Source of the DNA: Chloroflexota bacterium
GTDB taxonomy: Bacteria; Chloroflexota; Limnocylindria; Limnocylindrales; CSP1-4
NCBI GenBank assembly: GCA_016191345.1
Contig: JACPOU010000005.1
Coordinates: 1-32,835, forward strand
Length of the DNA stretch: 32,835 bases
Direction: 5' to 3'
The notes under the pieces were generated by a model. The model was not told the origin of the DNA. It searched no databases and saw only the letters and a list, made by a program, of their open reading frames with translations. The first letter of the stretch is position 1, and each line of letters begins with the position of its first letter. Shown piece by piece: positions 25,190 to 32,835 of the stretch. Position numbers and translations under genes: made by a program.

Positions 25190-26236
25190 CTACGGCAGCC
25201 GGCTGAAGGCGTCGAGGAGGATCTGCTCGAACCGGACGCCGTCGATCCGGATCCCGACCTGGGCGTTCGGGGCGAGGCCGTAGCGTTGCATCCGGATCGG
25301 CAGGCCCTCGCAGACGGTCCGGCCGCGGGCGGGTCCGCTGCCCGTGTCCACGCGGACGTTGTACGAGGCAACCGAGACGAGGTCGGGGAACGCGAGGTGG
25401 GCGATCGCGACCGCGTCGTGGGTGGCGGTGGAGTCGCCGCCGTACCACTGGCGGACCCGCTCGATCGCGAACTCGACGAGCTCGGCGGCGATCCTGCCCG
25501 ATGCCGTCCCGAGGGCCCGCAGGCGTTCCGCGGAGCCGAGATCGAGAAGCGCCTGGTGCGTGACGTCGAGGCCCAGCATCGTGATCGGGATGCCGGACCG
25601 GAAGACGATCTCGGCCGATTCGGGATCGGCATAGATGTTGAACTCGGCAGAGACGGTCGTGTTCCCCTCCCCGATGGAGCCGCCCATGATCGCCAGGTGG
25701 GCGATCTTTCCGGCGAGCTCGGGATGGAGCCGGAGCAGCAGGGCGATGTTCGTCAGCGGGCCGACCGGGGCGATCGCGACGGGCACAGGCGATTCGGCGA
25801 GGAGCCGGGCCATGAGCCCCACCGCGCCTTCCGGCCTGGCGGACGCAGGCGACGCGGGCAGGACGGTCCGGCCGATGCCGCCCTCGCCGTGGACCTCGGT
25901 GGCACGGACGACGTCGCCGAAGATCGGTCCGGCCGCGCCCTCCGCGACCGGGATGTCACTCCTGCCGTACGCATGCACCAGGCGGAGGGCGTTCTCGGTG
26001 CAGTGGCGGACGTCGGCGTTGCCGCCGACCGTCGTCACGGCGAGGACGTTGAGCTCCGGCCGGGCGAGGGCCAGGCCGATCGCGAGGGCGTCATCGAGGC
26101 CGGGATCGCTGTCGATGATCAGCGGCAGCGGCGCCTCCGCGGTCCCGTGCGGCGCCGTCCTCGGGACGGCGGGCGCCGCGAAGAAGGTGGGTGCGGCGCC
26201 GGTACCCCCTTCGTTCCAGGCGCCGTCGCGGCCCAT
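25190..26236 (-). CDS. Nucleoside hydrolase (inosine-uridine preferring type)
   Basis: These enzymes split ribonucleosides into base and ribose in the cytosol. The calcium-binding signature DSDPGLDD is at 42-49. EFNIYADPE (198-206) and THDAV (His273, Asp274) are further active-site elements, so the enzyme looks complete at 348 residues. There is an extra ~35-residue N-terminal extension rich in Ala and Pro, and an internal start cannot be excluded. The ATG lies four bases after the stop of the upstream permease. The context (BMP-type binding protein, ATPase and two permeases in one operon) supports uptake of nucleosides followed by cleavage. Specificity for purines or pyrimidines cannot be read from the sequence. 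Confidence 0.93.
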   Translation of the reverse strand: MGRDGAWNEGGTGAAPTFFAAPAVPRTAPHGTAEAPLPLIIDSDPGLDDALAIGLALARPELNVLAVTTVGGNADVRHCTENALRLVHAYGRSDIPVAEGAAGPIFGDVVRATEVHGEGGIGRTVLPASPASARPEGAVGLMARLLAESPVPVAIAPVGPLTNIALLLRLHPELAGKIAHLAIMGGSIGEGNTTVSAEFNIYADPESAEIVFRSGIPITMLGLDVTHQALLDLGSAERLRALGTASGRIAAELVEFAIERVRQWYGGDSTATHDAVAIAHLAFPDLVSVASYNVRVDTGSGPARGRTVCEGLPIRMQRYGLAPNAQVGIRIDGVRFEQILLDAFSRLP

Positions 26237-26240
26237 CGGC

Positions 26241-27524
26241 TCAGGCCTGCTCGTACGGCTGGCCGGCCGCCGCCGGACCGCGGACGCGGCCCACCACGCC
26301 GGCCACGACGATGATCGTGACGACGTAGGGCAGGATGCTCAGGAAGACCGTCGGGACCTCGACGCCGACGGTCCCGAGCCGCGATTCCGCCGATCGGGCG
26401 AACCCGAAGACGAGCGCCGCCGCGGCCACCCCGACCGGGCGCCATCCGCCGAAGATCATCGCGGCCAGGCCGATGAACCCGACGCCGGCCGACATGCCGA
26501 TCTGGAACGAGCCCGTGGACACGACGACGAGGTAGCTGCCGGCGAGGCCGGCGACCGCGCCGCCCATCGCGAGGGAGCGGTAGCGGATCTTCAGGACGTC
26601 GATGCCGATCGTGCCGGCGGCCTTGGGGTTCTCACCCGCCGCCCGCAGGCGAAGGCCCCAGCGGGTCCGGTAGATCGCCAGCTGCATGATGATGATCATC
26701 GCGTAGCCCAGGTAGAGGTACAGGGAGCCGCTGAAGAGGGCCGGCCCGATGATCGGGATGTCCGCAAGGAGCGGGATCGGCGTCGACCCGACGAGGCCCG
26801 GGCTGTTGAACTCCGGCTTGGCCTGGAGGATCCGGGTATAGGCGAAGGTCGTGAATCCCGCGGCGGCGAGGTTGAGCACCGTGCCCGCGATGACCTGGTC
26901 GACGTGGTACCGGATCGCGAGGACCCCGAGCAGCAGGCCGAGCAGGACGCCCGCCAGAACGCCGACGACAATGCCGGCATACGGGCTGCCGAGAAGCGAG
27001 CCGCCGATCGACGTCGCCGCGGCCCCGAAGAGGATCGTGCCCTCGATGCCGATGTTCATCACGCCCGAGCGCTCGCAGAGGATCGCGGCGAGGCCGGCGA
27101 AGACGATCGGCAGGGCGAACGAGACGGTCGCCGACACGAGGCCGACGAGGCTTGGCGTCTTGCCGGCCAGGATGCCGGTCAGGACGGCCGCGATCACCAT
27201 GAACACGACGATGCCGAGGAGCCGCCGCCACGTGCTGTCCGACGGCCGCCGGAGCTGGATCAGGGCCACGACGAGCGTGATGACACCGGCGGCGATGTAG
27301 GTCCCCCCGACGGGAAGGACGAGGTCCGGCACGCGGATCACGCCGCTGTCGAACACGAGGCGGTAGCGGGTCAGCTGGTCGACCGGGATCCGGAACAGCC
27401 CCACGTACAGGGACAGGGCACCGAAGAGCGCGTAGAGCCCGGCCCGGATGTACCCGTTCGTGCGGGCGCGCCGCTCGGTCGTCGAGAGGGCCACCGGCTC
27501 GGCGGCCATCGCCAGGCCGCTCAC
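26241..27524 (-). CDS. ABC transporter permease, nucleoside type (NupQ-like)
   Basis: The 427-residue protein belongs to the branched-chain amino acid/ribose permease family (BPD_transp_2). The key stretch is SFALPIVFAGLAAILCERSGVMNIGIEGTI, followed by multiple helices and the cytoplasmic loop RAAGENPKAAGTIGID that contacts the ATPase. It is about 100 residues longer than Bacillus NupQ; the extra part is an N-terminal region with two or three additional membrane helices. The GTG at 27524 overlaps the stop of the other permease (GTGA); an ATG at 27509 is an alternative. It pairs with the upstream permease to form the membrane channel for nucleosides. Confidence 0.92.
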   Translation of the reverse strand: MSGLAMAAEPVALSTTERRARTNGYIRAGLYALFGALSLYVGLFRIPVDQLTRYRLVFDSGVIRVPDLVLPVGGTYIAAGVITLVVALIQLRRPSDSTWRRLLGIVVFMVIAAVLTGILAGKTPSLVGLVSATVSFALPIVFAGLAAILCERSGVMNIGIEGTILFGAAATSIGGSLLGSPYAGIVVGVLAGVLLGLLLGVLAIRYHVDQVIAGTVLNLAAAGFTTFAYTRILQAKPEFNSPGLVGSTPIPLLADIPIIGPALFSGSLYLYLGYAMIIIMQLAIYRTRWGLRLRAAGENPKAAGTIGIDVLKIRYRSLAMGGAVAGLAGSYLVVVSTGSFQIGMSAGVGFIGLAAMIFGGWRPVGVAAAALVFGFARSAESRLGTVGVEVPTVFLSILPYVVTIIVVAGVVGRVRGPAAAGQPYEQA

Positions 27525-28861
27525 AGCGTGGCCCCTTCGGCGGGCAGGGGGGTCTTGGGCGCCTTCGAGGCGACCCGGACCCGGTAGAGCTCACGGACGA
27601 GGCGCGGGGCCGCGACGAACATGATCACGAGCGCCGAGATGAACGCCAGGAGGTCGATCGGGACGCCCGTGTCGAGCTGCATGTTCGGGCCACCGGCGCG
27701 GAGCGCACCGAAGAGCAGCGCGGCGACGACGACGCCGCCCGGCCGCGTCCCGCCCAGGAGGGCCAGTGAGATCGCGTCCCAGCCGTAGCCGGGGCTGATC
27801 GTCGGCGAGAGGTAATGGGTCGTGCCGAGGACCTCCACCGATCCGGCCAGGCCGGCCAGCCCGCCCGAGACAACCATCGCGAGCACGATCGTCCGGCCCG
27901 CCCGCATCCCGGCATAGCCGGCGGCGCGCGGGTTCAGGCCGGCTGCCCGGAACTCGAAGCCACGGGTCGTCCGGAACATCAGCCAGGACGTCCAGGCCGC
28001 CATGATGAGGGCGATGACCAGGCCCCAGTGGACGCGGATCTTCGGCAGCGCGAGGAGGGTGGGCAGGACCGCCGAATCCTGGACCGGCATCGAGATCGGC
28101 GTGGAGCCGCCCGGGGGCTGGAGGATCGGCGTCAGGAGCAGCGCGAGCATGACCTGCTGCGCGATCGCGTTGAGCATGATCGTCGTGATGACCTCGTGGG
28201 CGCCGGTGCGCGCCTTGAGGATGCCGGGGATGAATCCCCAGAGGGCTCCGCCGGCGATCCCGGCGACGAGCGCCGCGAGCGTGTGGAGCGGGAACGGCAG
28301 GTCCAGCCAGATGCCGACCCAGACGGCGCAGATCGCCCCGACCTTCAGCTGGCCCTCCGCCCCGATGTTGAACACGCCGGACCGGAAGGCCACGGCGACC
28401 CCGAGGCCCGTCAGGATGAGCGGCGTGGTCGCGAGCAGGGTCTCGCTGATCGGCCGGAGGGCCGTCCCGATCTTGCTCGCCTCCCCGGAGCTGATCGCGG
28501 CGGAGATGCGAGCCGGGTCCCCGAACGCTCCCTTGAGCAGCGCCCCGTAGGCATCCCAGACGCGGCCGAGGCTGGCGATGATCGTCCCGCCCGGATCGAC
28601 CGACAGCCTGGCGTAGAACTCGAAGTCGGAAAAGATCAGGACGATCCCGCCGACGAGGAAGGCGGACAGGATCGCGAGGATGGGCAGCTTCAGCCGTCCG
28701 GTCAGGTGGGCGCCGCGCGCCGTCCGATTCGCGACGAGCGCAATCGCCGTGACGACGGCGAGCAGGCCGAGGCCGATCCAGAACTGCTTGGCGAACAGGA
28801 TCGCCGCCAGCAGGACGCCGAGGATGATCCACGTGACGCTCACTCCGGGCAGCCGGTTCAT
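27521..28861 (-). CDS. ABC transporter permease, nucleoside type (NupP-like)
   Basis: This second permease (446 residues) has two N-terminal membrane helices, then a periplasmic stretch and the family core: TPLILTGLGVAVAFRSGVFNIGAEGQLKVGAI, GAHEVITTIMLNAIAQQ, and the ATPase-contact loop RAAGLNPRAAGYAGMRAG. It matches NupP/YufP-type permeases in order and motifs and is about 100 residues longer at the N-terminus. The ATG overlaps the stop of the ATPase gene (ATGA) and its stop overlaps the next permease start, so the three transporter genes are tightly coupled. Confidence 0.92.
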   Translation of the reverse strand: MNRLPGVSVTWIILGVLLAAILFAKQFWIGLGLLAVVTAIALVANRTARGAHLTGRLKLPILAILSAFLVGGIVLIFSDFEFYARLSVDPGGTIIASLGRVWDAYGALLKGAFGDPARISAAISSGEASKIGTALRPISETLLATTPLILTGLGVAVAFRSGVFNIGAEGQLKVGAICAVWVGIWLDLPFPLHTLAALVAGIAGGALWGFIPGILKARTGAHEVITTIMLNAIAQQVMLALLLTPILQPPGGSTPISMPVQDSAVLPTLLALPKIRVHWGLVIALIMAAWTSWLMFRTTRGFEFRAAGLNPRAAGYAGMRAGRTIVLAMVVSGGLAGLAGSVEVLGTTHYLSPTISPGYGWDAISLALLGGTRPGGVVVAALLFGALRAGGPNMQLDTGVPIDLLAFISALVIMFVAAPRLVRELYRVRVASKAPKTPLPAEGATL

Positions 28862-30363
28862 CGGACGCCGCCCATGAGCAGGCCCACCTTGTCACGGGTG
28901 GCCTCGGCCGCGGGGAGGATCCCGACGATCTCGCCGCCGTACATGACGGCGATGCGATCGCCGAGGGCGAGCACCTCGTCGAGCTCCGTGCTCACGATCA
29001 GGATCGCGGCGCCGGCGTCGCGCTGCTCCACGAGCCGACGGTGGATGTACTCGATCGAGCCCACGTCGAGGCCGCGCGTCGGTTGGGATGCGACGACCAG
29101 CTTCACCTGTCGCCCGAACTCCCGGGCGACCACGACCTTCTGCTGGTTGCCGCCGGACAGCGAGCCCACGTCCGTCGTGATCGATGGGGTTCGGACGTCG
29201 AAGTCCTTGACCGCCTGCGTCGCGGCTCTGGCCACCGCATCGGGGTGATACCGGATCCCGGAGCTGTACGGCTCCCGGTGGTACGAGTCGAGGACATAGT
29301 TCTCGGCGACCGTGAAGCCGCGCACGAGCCCGTCGCGGAGGCGATCCTCCGGAATGTGCGCGACGCCGAGGTCAGCGATGTGGCGCGGGTCCGCGGAGAC
29401 GATCGGCTCGCCGGCGATCACGATGGTCCCGGCATCGAGCTGGCGGAGCCCTGTCAGCGCCTCGACGAACTCGGTCTGGCCGTTGCCCTGGACGCCCGCC
29501 ACGGCCACGATCTCGCCGGCGTGGACGTCGAGGTCCACGCCGCGGACGGCGATCTCCTGCCGATCGTCGCGGACCTGGGCGCCCCGGACCTCGAGGACGA
29601 CCTCGCCGCGCTGGGCATCCTTCCGTTCCACGGTCAGCTGGACCTGCCGGCCGACCATCATCTCGGCGAGGCCCGATCGGGTCGTCTCCTTCGGGGTCAC
29701 GGTCCCCACGACCCTGCCGAGCCGCAGGACGGTGATCCGGTCCGCGATCTCGAGGACCTCGTTCAGCTTGTGCGAGATGAAGATGATCGCGGTCCCCGCG
29801 GCGGCCAGGCCGCGGATGATGAGGAAGAGCTCCTCCGTCTCGTTCGGCGTCAGGACCGCGGAGGGCTCGTCCAGGACGAGCACGTCGCTGTGGCGGTAGA
29901 GGGCCTTCAGGATCTCCACCCGCTGGCGCACGCCGACGGGGAGATCCTCGATGTGCGCGTCGGGATCGACGTCAAGGCCGTACTTCTCGGAGAGGTCCAC
30001 GATCCTCGCCCGGGCCGTCTTGCGGTCGAGGGCGCCGAACGGACCGGTGGTGACCTCCGATCCGAGCGTCACCGAATCGGTCACGTCGAAGATCGGCACG
30101 AGCATGAAGTGCTGGTGGACCATGCCGATCCCGGCGGCGATGGCCTCGGCGGGGTCCTTGAAGACCCGCGGCTGCTCGTCGAGGATGATCTCACCCTCGT
30201 CCGGCTTGTACAGCCCGGACAGGATGTTCATGAGCGTCGTCTTGCCGGCACCATTCTCGCCGAGCAGGGCGAGGATCTCGCCGCGATCGACCTCGATCGA
30301 GACGTGATCGTTGGCCAGGACGCCGGGGAACTGCTTCGTGATGCCGCGAAGTCGCAGGCGCAT
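28858..30363 (-). CDS. ABC transporter ATPase, nucleoside/simple-sugar type (NupO-like)
   Basis: The 501-residue protein has two fused ABC domains, as in RbsA/NupO-type importers. Domain 1 has Walker A GENGAGKT, then MVHQHFMLVP (the Q-loop region, typical of the BMP-linked subclass), a signature degenerate at LPVGVRQR, and Walker B VLVLDEPSAVL. Domain 2 has a degenerate Walker A (GVQGNGQTE), signature LSGGNQQK and Walker B-like LVVASQPTRGLD, where the catalytic Glu is replaced by Gln. An asymmetric pair like this is normal for the family. The ATG at 30363 is chosen because it opens directly into the conserved domain; GAGGG lies 12 bases before it. The longer open frame upstream is low-complexity. 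Confidence 0.94.
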   Translation of the reverse strand: MRLRLRGITKQFPGVLANDHVSIEVDRGEILALLGENGAGKTTLMNILSGLYKPDEGEIILDEQPRVFKDPAEAIAAGIGMVHQHFMLVPIFDVTDSVTLGSEVTTGPFGALDRKTARARIVDLSEKYGLDVDPDAHIEDLPVGVRQRVEILKALYRHSDVLVLDEPSAVLTPNETEELFLIIRGLAAAGTAIIFISHKLNEVLEIADRITVLRLGRVVGTVTPKETTRSGLAEMMVGRQVQLTVERKDAQRGEVVLEVRGAQVRDDRQEIAVRGVDLDVHAGEIVAVAGVQGNGQTEFVEALTGLRQLDAGTIVIAGEPIVSADPRHIADLGVAHIPEDRLRDGLVRGFTVAENYVLDSYHREPYSSGIRYHPDAVARAATQAVKDFDVRTPSITTDVGSLSGGNQQKVVVAREFGRQVKLVVASQPTRGLDVGSIEYIHRRLVEQRDAGAAILIVSTELDEVLALGDRIAVMYGGEIVGILPAAEATRDKVGLLMGGVR

Positions 30364-30462
30364 CGGTCGTGCCAACCCTCGAACTCTGATGGCCGGGGAC
30401 GTCACGGGCTCCGAGCGCCGCTCGGGTCCGGAGTCGCCGGAGGGAACCGTGCGAGGTACGAC

Positions 30463-30493
30463 GCTCCCCCGGCGTCGGTGACGCCGGGGGAGC
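30463..30493 (-). terminator. Hairpin between the binding-protein gene and the transporter genes
   Basis: GCTCCCCCGGCGTC and GACGCCGGGGGAGC form a perfect 14-bp stem with a three-base loop. The stem begins 24 bases after the binding-protein stop. There is no T-run after it, so it may act as a partial terminator or as a 3' stabiliser, letting more binding protein than transporter be made. Confidence 0.65.
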
Positions 30494-30517
30494 AGGTTCA
30501 GGTGCGCGAAGCGGGCG

Positions 30518-31648
30518 CTACTTCTTCCAGTAGTCCACGACCTTGACGCTGCCGTCGACGATCTTCGCCTTGAGGGCGTCGATCCCCGACTTGACGTCCG
30601 CCGACACGAGCGAATCGAGATCGTGGAACGGGGAAATCCCCACGCCACCGTTCGCCAGGGTGCCGACGTAGTTCTTGCCGCCGGCCTGGCCGCTCGCCGC
30701 GAGGGCGATGGCGTCCGCGACGGCCTTGTCGATGATCTTCTGGATCGAGGTGAGGATGACGCCCTCGAAGCCGGGGGCGGTGAGGTACTGGTCCGTGTCA
30801 ACGCCGATGGCGTAGACCTTCTTGCCCTGGGACTGGGCCTGCTTGGCCGCGGTGAACGTGCCGATGCCCGTGCCGCCCGCGACCGGCAGGATGATGTCGG
30901 CCCCTTCCTGGAAGAACGCCTGGGCCTGCTGGTTGCCGAAGTCCGTGTTGCCCCAGGGGTTGTCCGCGGGGGCCATGACGCCGGTGTCCGGGGTCGCCGG
31001 GTCCCAGCCGAGGAGCTGGACCTTGGTGCCGTTCTCCTTGTTGTAGTAGGCGATGCCCGCGTAGAGGCCCTTCATGAAGTCGATGACGGGCGGGATCGGC
31101 AGGCCGCCGTAGGTCCCGATCTTGCCGGTGGCCGACACGCCCGCGGCGAGGTAGCCGGCCAGCATGCCGGCCTGCTCCGTCGCGAAGACGATGCCGGTGA
31201 CGTTGGCGAGGGGCGGGTCGTAGGCGAAGTCGACGATCGAGAACTGGATGTCGGGGTTCTCCGACGCCTTCGTCTTCGTGATCGCGCCCATGTTGAAGCC
31301 GACGGTCGTGATCTGCTGGCAGGCATCGGTCACGAACAGGTCGATGTTGCTCGCGTAGTCGCCGTCCTTCTTCGACTCGAGGTTCTTGATCTCGCTGGCC
31401 GAGCCCGCTGCGAGGGCGTCCTGGAGGCCCTTGAGGGCGTTGTCGTTGAAGCCCTTGTCGCCCAGGCCACCGGTGTCGGTGACGAGGCAGGCCTTGAAGT
31501 TGACCGCGGCCGCGGACGGGGCCGGCGTGGCCGTGGGCGTGGACCCCGTGGGTCCGGTCGACGGGGCCGTGGACGCGCCCGGTCCGCAGGCCGCGAAGAT
31601 GATGGCTGCGGACGCGCCGAGCGCGACCAGCCGGCTAGAGATGCGCAA
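30518..31648 (-). CDS. BMP-family substrate-binding lipoprotein (nucleoside-type)
   Basis: The 376-residue protein has a signal peptide with Cys21 after IIFAA as the probable lipidation site, a Pro/Thr/Ser linker to about 45, then the BMP (PnrA/BmpA/Med) fold: ACLVTDTGGLGDKGFNDNALKG, PDIQFSIVDFAYD, TEQAGMLAGYLAAG, KIGTYGGLPIP, VAGGTGIGTF and VYAIGVDTDQYLT. The family binds purine or other nucleosides outside the cell. The start is TTG at 31648, decided by AAGGAGG (31663-31657) eight bases before it. It is the first gene of the operon; a 188-base divergent region separates it from the CoA-binding gene. Confidence 0.93.
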   Translation of the reverse strand: MRISSRLVALGASAAIIFAACGPGASTAPSTGPTGSTPTATPAPSAAAVNFKACLVTDTGGLGDKGFNDNALKGLQDALAAGSASEIKNLESKKDGDYASNIDLFVTDACQQITTVGFNMGAITKTKASENPDIQFSIVDFAYDPPLANVTGIVFATEQAGMLAGYLAAGVSATGKIGTYGGLPIPPVIDFMKGLYAGIAYYNKENGTKVQLLGWDPATPDTGVMAPADNPWGNTDFGNQQAQAFFQEGADIILPVAGGTGIGTFTAAKQAQSQGKKVYAIGVDTDQYLTAPGFEGVILTSIQKIIDKAVADAIALAASGQAGGKNYVGTLANGGVGISPFHDLDSLVSADVKSGIDALKAKIVDGSVKVVDYWKK

Positions 31649-31656
31649 CGTGATCT

Positions 31657-31663
31657 CCTCCTT
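31657..31663 (-). promoter_or_regulatory. Strong ribosome-binding site (AAGGAGG) before the TTG start
   Basis: AAGGAGG on the minus strand lies eight bases before TTG (31648-31646). It is the strongest ribosome-binding site I saw in the window and settles the start of the binding-protein gene. Confidence 0.8.
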
Positions 31664-31670
31664 CGAAAGA

Positions 31671-31695
31671 CCGGCCCACGGGAACGTGGCGCCGG
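31671..31695 (-). other. Small hairpin in the leader of the binding-protein gene
   Basis: CCGGC-CCACG (31671-31680) pairs with CGTGG-C-GCCGG (31685-31695) with a one-base bulge and a four-base loop. It sits just before the ribosome-binding site. A TATTCT element (31712-31707) upstream may be the -10, but no good -35 is seen. The conserved loops of a purine riboswitch are absent. Confidence 0.4.
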
Positions 31696-31836
31696 CCGTG
31701 GCGGGCAGAATACGCTACCCGTGTGCCGCACGTCGACGGGTGGGCCGCCTCGTGCCGAGGCTATCTTGCACGCTCCGGGCGCGGCGCGCGAGCCACCGCC
31801 AAGCATTGGTCCGCGATGGTTGAGGGCCGATCCACG

Positions 31837-32328
31837 ATGACCGACGACCGAGCCGCGCGCCGCGGGCTGGCGGACCTGCTGGATCTCCATGAAGGCCGGT
31901 TCCCGGTGCCGCTGCTGGACGACGCCGGGGTGCGGGCGCTCCTCGCGACCCGGCCCCGGATCGCCCTCGTCGGCGCGTCGTCCAACCCGGCGCGGCCATC
32001 GTTCGGGGTGCTGCGGGACCTCCGCGCCTTCGGCTACGACGTCGTCGCGGTGAGCCCGGCCGAGACGTCGATCCTCGGGCTCCCGTGCTATCCGACGCTG
32101 GCGGACGCCGTGGCGGCCACGGCGCCCGTCCAGCTCGTCGATGTCTTCCGCCGCCCCGACGCGTGCGCGGTCCATGCCCGGGAGGCGGTGGCGGCCGGAG
32201 CGACGTGCCTCTGGCTCCAGCTCGGGATCGCGAGCCGGGAAGCCGGCGAGATCGCCCGGGCCGGCGGCCTCGACGTCGTGATGGACCGCTGCACGGCGAT
32301 CGAGCACGGCCGGTTCTTCGGACGCTGA
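31837..32328 (+). CDS. CoA-binding domain protein (YccU-like)
   Basis: The 163-residue protein is a single Rossmann-like CoA_binding_2 domain: PRIALVGASSNPARPSFGVLRDLRAFGYDVVAVSP, then LPCYPTLADAV, VDVFRRPD, a WLQLGIAS motif and VMDRC near the end. These match the small YccU/YneT-type CoA-binding proteins, whose exact role is not established. The ATG at 31837 is preferred because GAGGG lies ten bases upstream; an ATG seven codons earlier (31816) is also in frame. It is transcribed away from the nucleoside operon. No terminator with a T-run follows; instead a repeat-rich stretch begins. Confidence 0.9.
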   Translation: MTDDRAARRGLADLLDLHEGRFPVPLLDDAGVRALLATRPRIALVGASSNPARPSFGVLRDLRAFGYDVVAVSPAETSILGLPCYPTLADAVAATAPVQLVDVFRRPDACAVHAREAVAAGATCLWLQLGIASREAGEIARAGGLDVVMDRCTAIEHGRFFGR

Positions 32329-32378
32329 GAGCGGGGGCCTCGGGCCGCCGGGGCGGCCTGCAGAGCGGGGCCCCGGGC

Positions 32379-32529
32379 CGGCGCAGGGGCCTCGACCGCT
32401 GCAAGGGCCCTCGGCCCGCCACAGGGCCGTCTGGCGGCGGCAAGGCCGTCGGGCGGCGGCAAGGCCGTCGGCCGCCGCAAGGGCCCTGGGCCGCTGCAGG
32501 GCCCTCGGCCCGCCACAGGGCCCTCGTCC
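32379..32529. repeat. Degenerate 19-bp tandem array
   Basis: About eight units of 18-20 bases follow one another, each close to CGCYGCAAGGCCCTCGGCC. Clear units start at 32396, 32416, 32435, 32454, 32473, 32492 and 32511; the ones at 32435 and 32454 are nearly identical. Units are contiguous with no unique spacers, so it is not a CRISPR array. The region is non-coding on both strands. Confidence 0.8.
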
Positions 32530-32548
32530 ACCCCGAAAACCCCCCGAT

Positions 32549-32563
32549 ACTCGCCCGGCGAGT
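32549..32563. promoter_or_regulatory. 15-bp dyad ACTCGC-N3-GCGAGT, copy 1
   Basis: ACTCGC-CCG-GCGAGT is a perfect six-base dyad around three bases. A second copy lies 125 bases further on. Such a repeated dyad suggests a binding site for a dimeric regulator, but the protein is not known. Confidence 0.5.
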
Positions 32564-32673
32564 GGTGGTGGGTGGGACGGCGCTATCGAGGCTGGCCATC
32601 GGGCCGCGGTCCGCGGATTCACGCACGACGGGCACGCCGGCGGGCCCGGTGGCGGCCCGACAATCCGACCAAC

Positions 32674-32688
32674 ACTCGCCCCGCGAGT
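32674..32688. promoter_or_regulatory. 15-bp dyad ACTCGC-N3-GCGAGT, copy 2
   Basis: ACTCGC-CCC-GCGAGT has the same arms as the copy at 32549 with a changed centre, extended by C and G on the outside. It ends 18 bases before the 43-bp repeats. Confidence 0.5.
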
Positions 32689-32706
32689 GAGCGGCAGAAA
32701 TCGGGC

Positions 32707-32835
32707 GGGCGGCGCGTGGCGCGTGGCGCGTGGCGGGCAGCGGGGCAGCGGGCGGCGCGTGGCGCGTGGCGCGTGGCGGGCAGCGGGGCAGCGGGCGGCG
32801 CGTGGCGCGTGGCGCGTGGCGGGCTGCGGGGCAGC
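32707..32835. repeat. Three 43-bp tandem repeats with nested GCGTGGC heptamers
   Basis: Three consecutive 43-base units start at 32707, 32750 and 32793. The first two are identical and the third differs by one base (A to T in its last third). Each contains three heptamers GCGTGGC followed by a part made of GGGCAGC-like words. The array runs to the window edge and probably continues. Confidence 0.92.

Noticed and set aside
31649..31730. Purine riboswitch before the nucleoside-binding lipoprotein
   Set aside because: The conserved loop and junction sequences of the purine riboswitch are absent; only a simple hairpin is visible.
32379..32529. CRISPR array
   Set aside because: The units are contiguous and drifted; there are no unique spacers of 30-40 bases and no cas genes.

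Overview
This is a GC-rich bacterial chromosomal window. The gene content and style point to the phylum Chloroflexota, perhaps a Limnocylindria-like lineage: an actinobacteria-like LexA box, a Tad pilus fragment, many GTG/TTG starts, Pro/Thr/Ser-rich lipoproteins and a DnaE-type polymerase with a long disordered linker. The phylum is an inference from gene style and GC content; no marker-gene comparison was possible.

Layout. Positions 3-1183 hold a complete IS481-family element inserted into a multi-spanning, glycosyltransferase-like gene whose N-terminal part survives at 1168-1920. uvrB (1978-4461, minus) follows, with a perfect 16-bp LexA-type palindrome just upstream. A short plus-strand Tad/Flp cluster (tadE-like, tadG-like, cpaB; 4616-8067) meets a long minus-strand block head-on. 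In its transcription order that block is an ECF sigma factor, two paralogous CxxC membrane proteins (probable anti-sigma factors), polA, mutM, an ABC-F ATPase and coaE (17039 down to 7974). A good ECF-type promoter (GGAACC-N16-CGTC) precedes the sigma gene. A tRNA-Leu(CAA) and a TerB-like gene lie on the plus strand at 17110-17846, and dnaE occupies 17883-21839 on the minus strand.

From 21908 to 23971 there is a minus-strand operon of small secreted proteins that looks accessory: a matrixin-like protein with a degraded zinc site, a lipoprotein gene broken by a one-base frameshift, and a second small lipoprotein. Their start and stop codons overlap in GTGA steps. The candidate promoter has a perfect TTGACA and a run of eight G residues in its spacer. 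A gene-poor stretch (23972-24390) follows.

From 31648 down to 24391 (minus) lies a nucleoside uptake and salvage operon: BMP-family binding lipoprotein, ABC ATPase, two permeases, a nucleoside hydrolase and a GDSL/SGNH lipoprotein. A hairpin separates the binding-protein gene from the transporter genes. A CoA-binding protein gene (31837-32328, plus) is followed by 507 non-coding bases with three kinds of repeats: a 19-bp degenerate tandem array, two copies of a 15-bp dyad (ACTCGC-N3-GCGAGT) and three 43-bp tandem units running off the window.

The points most worth a second look are the secreted operon with its poly-G promoter and degenerate protease, the sigma/twin anti-sigma module with its own ECF promoter, the LexA box of uvrB, and the repeat and dyad region at the right end.
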